7,483 bases of DNA from Planctomycetota bacterium (GTDB lineage: Bacteria > Planctomycetota > Planctomycetia > Pirellulales > Pirellulaceae): NCBI GenBank assembly GCA_023430365.1, contig JAEZAS010000534.1:1-7483 (forward strand), in the 5' to 3' direction. Shown here piece after piece: positions 5,251-7,483 of the stretch. Position 1 is the first letter of the stretch. Each line of letters starts with the position of its first letter. The notes under the pieces are model-generated. The model saw only the letters and a program-made list of their open reading frames with translations, was not told the origin of the DNA and made no database searches. A program made the translations under genes and the position numbers.

Positions 5251-5271
5251 CCCAACCCTCCCGATACTCAC

Positions 5272-5277
5272 AAGGAG
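5272..5277 (+). promoter_or_regulatory. Shine-Dalgarno site of the SnoaL-like gene
   Basis: AAGGAG stands 7 nt before the ATG at 5285, which supports this start. Confidence 0.85.
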
Positions 5278-5284
5278 ACTCATC

Positions 5285-5719
5285 ATGGCCCCTAGTAATG
5301 CAGTGCTGGCTCGGCGGTGGTTTGAGGAGGTTTGGAATGAGCGGCGGACCGACATCATTGACGAGTTGGTCACGCCCGAGAGCGTTTGCTTCTCGGAGGC
5401 GGGGGAGTTGCGGGGGAAGCAGGCGTTCATGGACCTGGTGCACGGTCCGTTCGTGACCGCCTTTCCCGACCTGCGCGTGGAGGTGCAGGAAGTGGCCGAC
5501 GCCGGGGACGTGGTCGTCGTTCGCTGGGTGGCCAACGCCACGCACACGGGAGAATTGCCCGGGATGCCAGCCACGGGGCGGCGGATCAACTTCCGGGGAC
5601 TGACCTGGATTCGCTACCGCGACGGCAAGATGGTCGAAGGGTTCGACTGCTGGAACCAGAACGGCCTGTTCCAAGCGCTACAGAGCGGCTCGCCGCCGCC
5701 GTCGATGCAGTTGGTCTGA
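5285..5719 (+). CDS. SnoaL-like / ester cyclase-fold protein
   Basis: A 144-residue cytoplasmic protein of the SnoaL-like polyketide cyclase family (NTF2-like cone fold). Visible family marks are RRWFEEVWNE at 10-20, the FPDLRVEVQEVADAGDVVVVRW strand pair at 60-81, ATHTGELPGMPATGRRINFRG at 85-105, and DGKMVEGFDCWNQNGLFQAL at 113-132. Length fits the family. Members of this fold include true polyketide cyclases and many stand-alone small proteins of unknown activity in bacteria with no polyketide cluster nearby. No polyketide or antibiotic genes are near here, so the cyclase reaction should not be assumed. The start is fixed by the AAGGAG 7 nt upstream. The end (SGSPPPSMQLV) is a short flexible tail. 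The gene follows the triple heptamer-repeat spacer and precedes a 372-bp spacer, so it is probably its own unit. Confidence 0.87.
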   Translation: MAPSNAVLARRWFEEVWNERRTDIIDELVTPESVCFSEAGELRGKQAFMDLVHGPFVTAFPDLRVEVQEVADAGDVVVVRWVANATHTGELPGMPATGRRINFRGLTWIRYRDGKMVEGFDCWNQNGLFQALQSGSPPPSMQLV

Positions 5720-6091
5720 GCGTCTTGAGGGAAAAAGCAAATTTTTACCACTCCTCTGGGGGAAGGCTTTTCTTCTGCGCAGGTAAAGTTCAGAATAGCA
5801 AACCAGACTGGAACGTCCTGGCATGGAATTGCCCGAAGTTCAAGAGTGAACATTGTGTCGGTTTCGGTTGTCCTGGCCCGTGATCACAGCGGCCAGGTGG
5901 TCGCAAGACAAAACAGCCGTAACGGTTAGGGACGCGGGGTCGGCTTGCGCCGGTCACGCGGGATACGGAGCGGGTGAGTGCCGGTTCCGCGGCGCCTTGG
6001 CGCACGACCGTCTCTGCTTTCCCTACCGCAAACACCGACCAGTGACTATCTTGAACCGGTTGGTTGAGCCTTTTCCTCGGATCGGGGCAGA
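5720..6091. other. Intergenic spacer before the aminotransferase gene
   Basis: This 372-bp spacer contains no credible gene. Short frames crossing it lack ribosome-binding sites and recognisable motifs. It must contain the aminotransferase promoter if that gene is transcribed alone, but no convincing -35/-10 pair stands out. It has no heptamer array, unlike the two spacers before it. Small inverted repeats are present: GTTCA-AGAG-TGAAC (5838-5851), CCTGGCC/GGCCAGG (5872-5897) and GCGCC-TT-GGCGC (5992-6003). The middle part, about 5900-6005, is GC-rich and could fold, but I cannot match it to a known RNA family. Confidence 0.5.
5872..5897. repeat. 7-bp inverted repeat enclosing an 8-bp palindrome
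   Basis: CCTGGCC at 5872-5878 is complementary to GGCCAGG at 5891-5897. The 12-nt loop contains the perfect palindrome GTGATCAC (5880-5887). The arrangement is about 200 bp upstream of the aminotransferase start and could be an operator or hairpin. There is no T-run for a terminator. Confidence 0.4.
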
Positions 6092-7393
6092 ATGTCCCAG
6101 AGCATGCTCATGGGTAACCCAAACCCAAAACTCAGCGTTGTAAATGGCGAATCGCAATCGCCGTTCAAGATTCAACTCGCCGATCGCCTGCAAAAGCTGC
6201 CGCCCTATGTCCTGGCACGCGTGAATGCGTTGCTCCACGCCAAGCGTAAAGCTGGGCAAGATGTGATCGATCTGGGCATGGGCAATCCGAGCGAGCCCCC
6301 CGCCGACATCGTCATCCACAAGCTGGCCGAAGCCGCCCGTGATCCGAACAACCACGGCTACAGCAAGGCTACGGGCATCCTCAATCTGAAGCGCGAGGTC
6401 GCCGCCAAGTACTTCAAGAAGTTCGGCGTGCGCCTGGACCCCGAGAGCGAGGTGTGCGTCACGATCGGTTCGAAGGAAGGTTTCAGCCACCTGATCCTGG
6501 CGACGATCGGCAACGGCGACTCGGCGATCATCCCTTCGCCTTATTTCCCCGCCCACATGTACGCCATCACGATGGCGGGGGGCAGCGCGATCGCGCTGGA
6601 GGTCGCCGACACCGAGAAATTCCTCTCGAACATCGCCTACACCTGCGAACACCTGTTCCCGCGGCCGAAACTGGTCGTCGTCAACTATCCGCACAATCCG
6701 TCGAGCGTGACGGTCGAACCGTGGTTCTACGTTGAGCTTGTAAAGCTGGCGAAGAAGTACGGCTTCATGGTGATCAGCGACTTCGCCTATGCCGACGTGG
6801 CCTTCGACGGCTACACGCCGCCGAGTTTCCTCGCCGCTCCGGGGGCGAAGGATGTGGGCGTCGAGTTCACGACGATGAGCAAGGGTTACAACATGGCCGG
6901 CTGGCGTGTTGGCTTCTGCTCGGGCAATCCGGAACTGGTGAAGGCGCTCGGAACGATCAAGGGCTACTACGATTACGGCCTGTTCCAGGCGATTCAAATC
7001 GCCGCTATCGTCGCTCTGCGGCATACGGACGCCCGCGTCGAAGAACAATCGCGCCTGTACCAGGACCGCCGCGACTTGCTGCTCGATGGCCTCCGCAAGC
7101 AAGGCTGGCAGGTTCCGACGCCGCGGGCCGGCATGTTTGTCTGGGCAAAATATCCCGAGCCGTGGGCGAGCACGATGTCGTCGGTCGACTTCGCGATGAA
7201 GCTGCTCGAAGAGGCGAACGTCGCGGCCAGCCCGGGAACGGGTTTCGGCGCGGCGGGCGAAGGCTATCTGCGGATGGCGCTCGTCGAGAACGAAAACCGC
7301 CTGCGGCAGGCCGTGCGGCAGATCGGCCGGGTGCTGGAGCGCGAGCGCTTGCGACCATCGTCCGCTCCGCAGCATTCGATCGCCGGCGGCTGA
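6092..7393 (+). CDS. Class I/II PLP aminotransferase, AlaC-like
   Basis: A 433-residue cytoplasmic fold-type I aminotransferase. The PLP lysine is Lys264 in TMSKGYNMAGWRVGF, a block very close to that of AlaC (glutamate-pyruvate transaminase, former YfdZ). Other marks are IDLGMGNPSEPP at 59-70, the NYPHNPS with Asn202, the DFAYADVAF with Asp230 and Tyr233, and the substrate-carboxylate Arg394 in YLRMAL. Also typical is GYYDYGLFQAIQIAAI at 291-306. Most likely it moves amino groups between alanine or a related amino acid and 2-oxoglutarate. The related LL-diaminopimelate aminotransferase activity cannot be excluded from sequence. Three in-frame ATGs (6092, 6104, 6110) could start translation; none has a strong Shine-Dalgarno sequence, and the first is taken by default. 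The first 25 residues are non-conserved. The C-terminal tail after about 420 is variable. The gene stands alone, followed by an AT-rich inverted repeat. Confidence 0.9.
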   Translation: MSQSMLMGNPNPKLSVVNGESQSPFKIQLADRLQKLPPYVLARVNALLHAKRKAGQDVIDLGMGNPSEPPADIVIHKLAEAARDPNNHGYSKATGILNLKREVAAKYFKKFGVRLDPESEVCVTIGSKEGFSHLILATIGNGDSAIIPSPYFPAHMYAITMAGGSAIALEVADTEKFLSNIAYTCEHLFPRPKLVVVNYPHNPSSVTVEPWFYVELVKLAKKYGFMVISDFAYADVAFDGYTPPSFLAAPGAKDVGVEFTTMSKGYNMAGWRVGFCSGNPELVKALGTIKGYYDYGLFQAIQIAAIVALRHTDARVEEQSRLYQDRRDLLLDGLRKQGWQVPTPRAGMFVWAKYPEPWASTMSSVDFAMKLLEEANVAASPGTGFGAAGEGYLRMALVENENRLRQAVRQIGRVLERERLRPSSAPQHSIAGG

Positions 7394-7401
7394 TTTAGGG
7401 C

Positions 7402-7477
7402 GTAGCTGAATTAGCCAGAATTAAGAGGCCCTGCGCGTGGAGACTGGGTTTGTCTTAATTATGGCGAATTAAGCTAC
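7402..7477. repeat. 24-bp imperfect AT-rich inverted repeat after the aminotransferase gene
   Basis: The arm at 7402-7425 (begins GTAGCTGAATT, ends AATTAAG) pairs with the arm at 7454-7477 (begins CTTAATT, ends AAGCTAC) at 21 of 24 positions, around a 28-nt loop. The three mismatches are all G/A oppositions, evenly spaced every 5 positions. The right arm is itself an inverted repeat (CTTAATT 7454-7460, AATTAAG 7467-7473). It begins 8 nt after the TGA at 7391-7393. It could serve as a terminator-like 3' structure, although there is no T-run. It could also be a small mobile or repeated palindromic element, which its AT-rich arms in GC-rich DNA would suit. Confidence 0.65.
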
Positions 7478-7483
7478 CTTGAT

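Noticed and set aside
5005..5674. Two minus-strand frames of 194 and 176 codons across the repeat spacer
   Set aside because: They are Tyr/Ser- or Phe-rich translations of the GTACTGA and CTGAAAT arrays and the antisense of the SnoaL-like gene.
3608..5719. Polyketide or polysaccharide-degradation gene cluster
   Set aside because: One sulfatase and one SnoaL-fold protein, separated by repeat-filled spacers and with no glycoside hydrolase, transporter or synthase nearby, do not support a cluster.
5853..6143. A 96-codon plus-strand frame in the spacer before the aminotransferase gene
   Set aside because: It has no ribosome-binding site and no recognisable motif, and it overlaps the aminotransferase start in another frame.
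6023..7375. A 450-codon open frame on the minus strand, antisense to the aminotransferase gene
   Set aside because: It mirrors the aminotransferase codons, is Arg/Asp/Val-rich with no recognisable domain, and has no supporting ribosome-binding site. The plus-strand frame has full family motifs.

Overview
The window looks like a piece of a GC-rich chromosome from a planctomycete (Planctomycetota, possibly Pirellulales). This is an inference from three things: a secreted sulfatase of the heparan-N-sulfatase-like type, a Tat-type secreted protein, and gene spacers filled with short tandem repeats. No rRNA, tRNA, CRISPR array or transposase gene is visible.

Layout. Two genes lie on the minus strand. 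One (27-1349) is a DUF3754/TMEM143-like membrane protein. The other (1642-2307) is a small Tat-exported protein resembling DUF4142. A divergent spacer (2308-2636) separates them from four plus-strand genes: a HAD-superfamily phosphatase or phosphomutase (2637-3371), a secreted sulfatase with a GTG start (3608-5098), a SnoaL-like/ester-cyclase-fold protein (5285-5719), and an AlaC-like class I/II aminotransferase (6092-7393). The genes do not form an obvious pathway. Spacers of about 190 to 370 bp separate all neighbours, so each is probably transcribed on its own or only loosely coupled.

The most unusual content is between the genes. Three spacers carry tandem arrays with a strict 7-nt period but different unit sequences: AGTTTTC and AGAGCAG types at 1457-1537; AGGGAAG/GGATAAG and GTACTGA types at 3373-3484; the same two types in the same order, plus a CTGAAAT type, at 5099-5250. 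The last two composites begin within one base of the upstream stop codon. An octamer-period repeat of similar A/G/C composition lies in frame inside the sulfatase gene and encodes a charged, low-complexity insertion. Other spacers hold octamer and decamer repeats and several inverted repeats. The best is an AT-rich 24-bp imperfect inverted repeat after the aminotransferase gene (7402-7477), followed by a perfect 12-bp inverted repeat at 1537-1602.

The heptamer arrays recall the heptanucleotide short tandemly repeated repetitive (STRR) sequences of filamentous cyanobacteria. Whether they have a function here cannot be told from this window.
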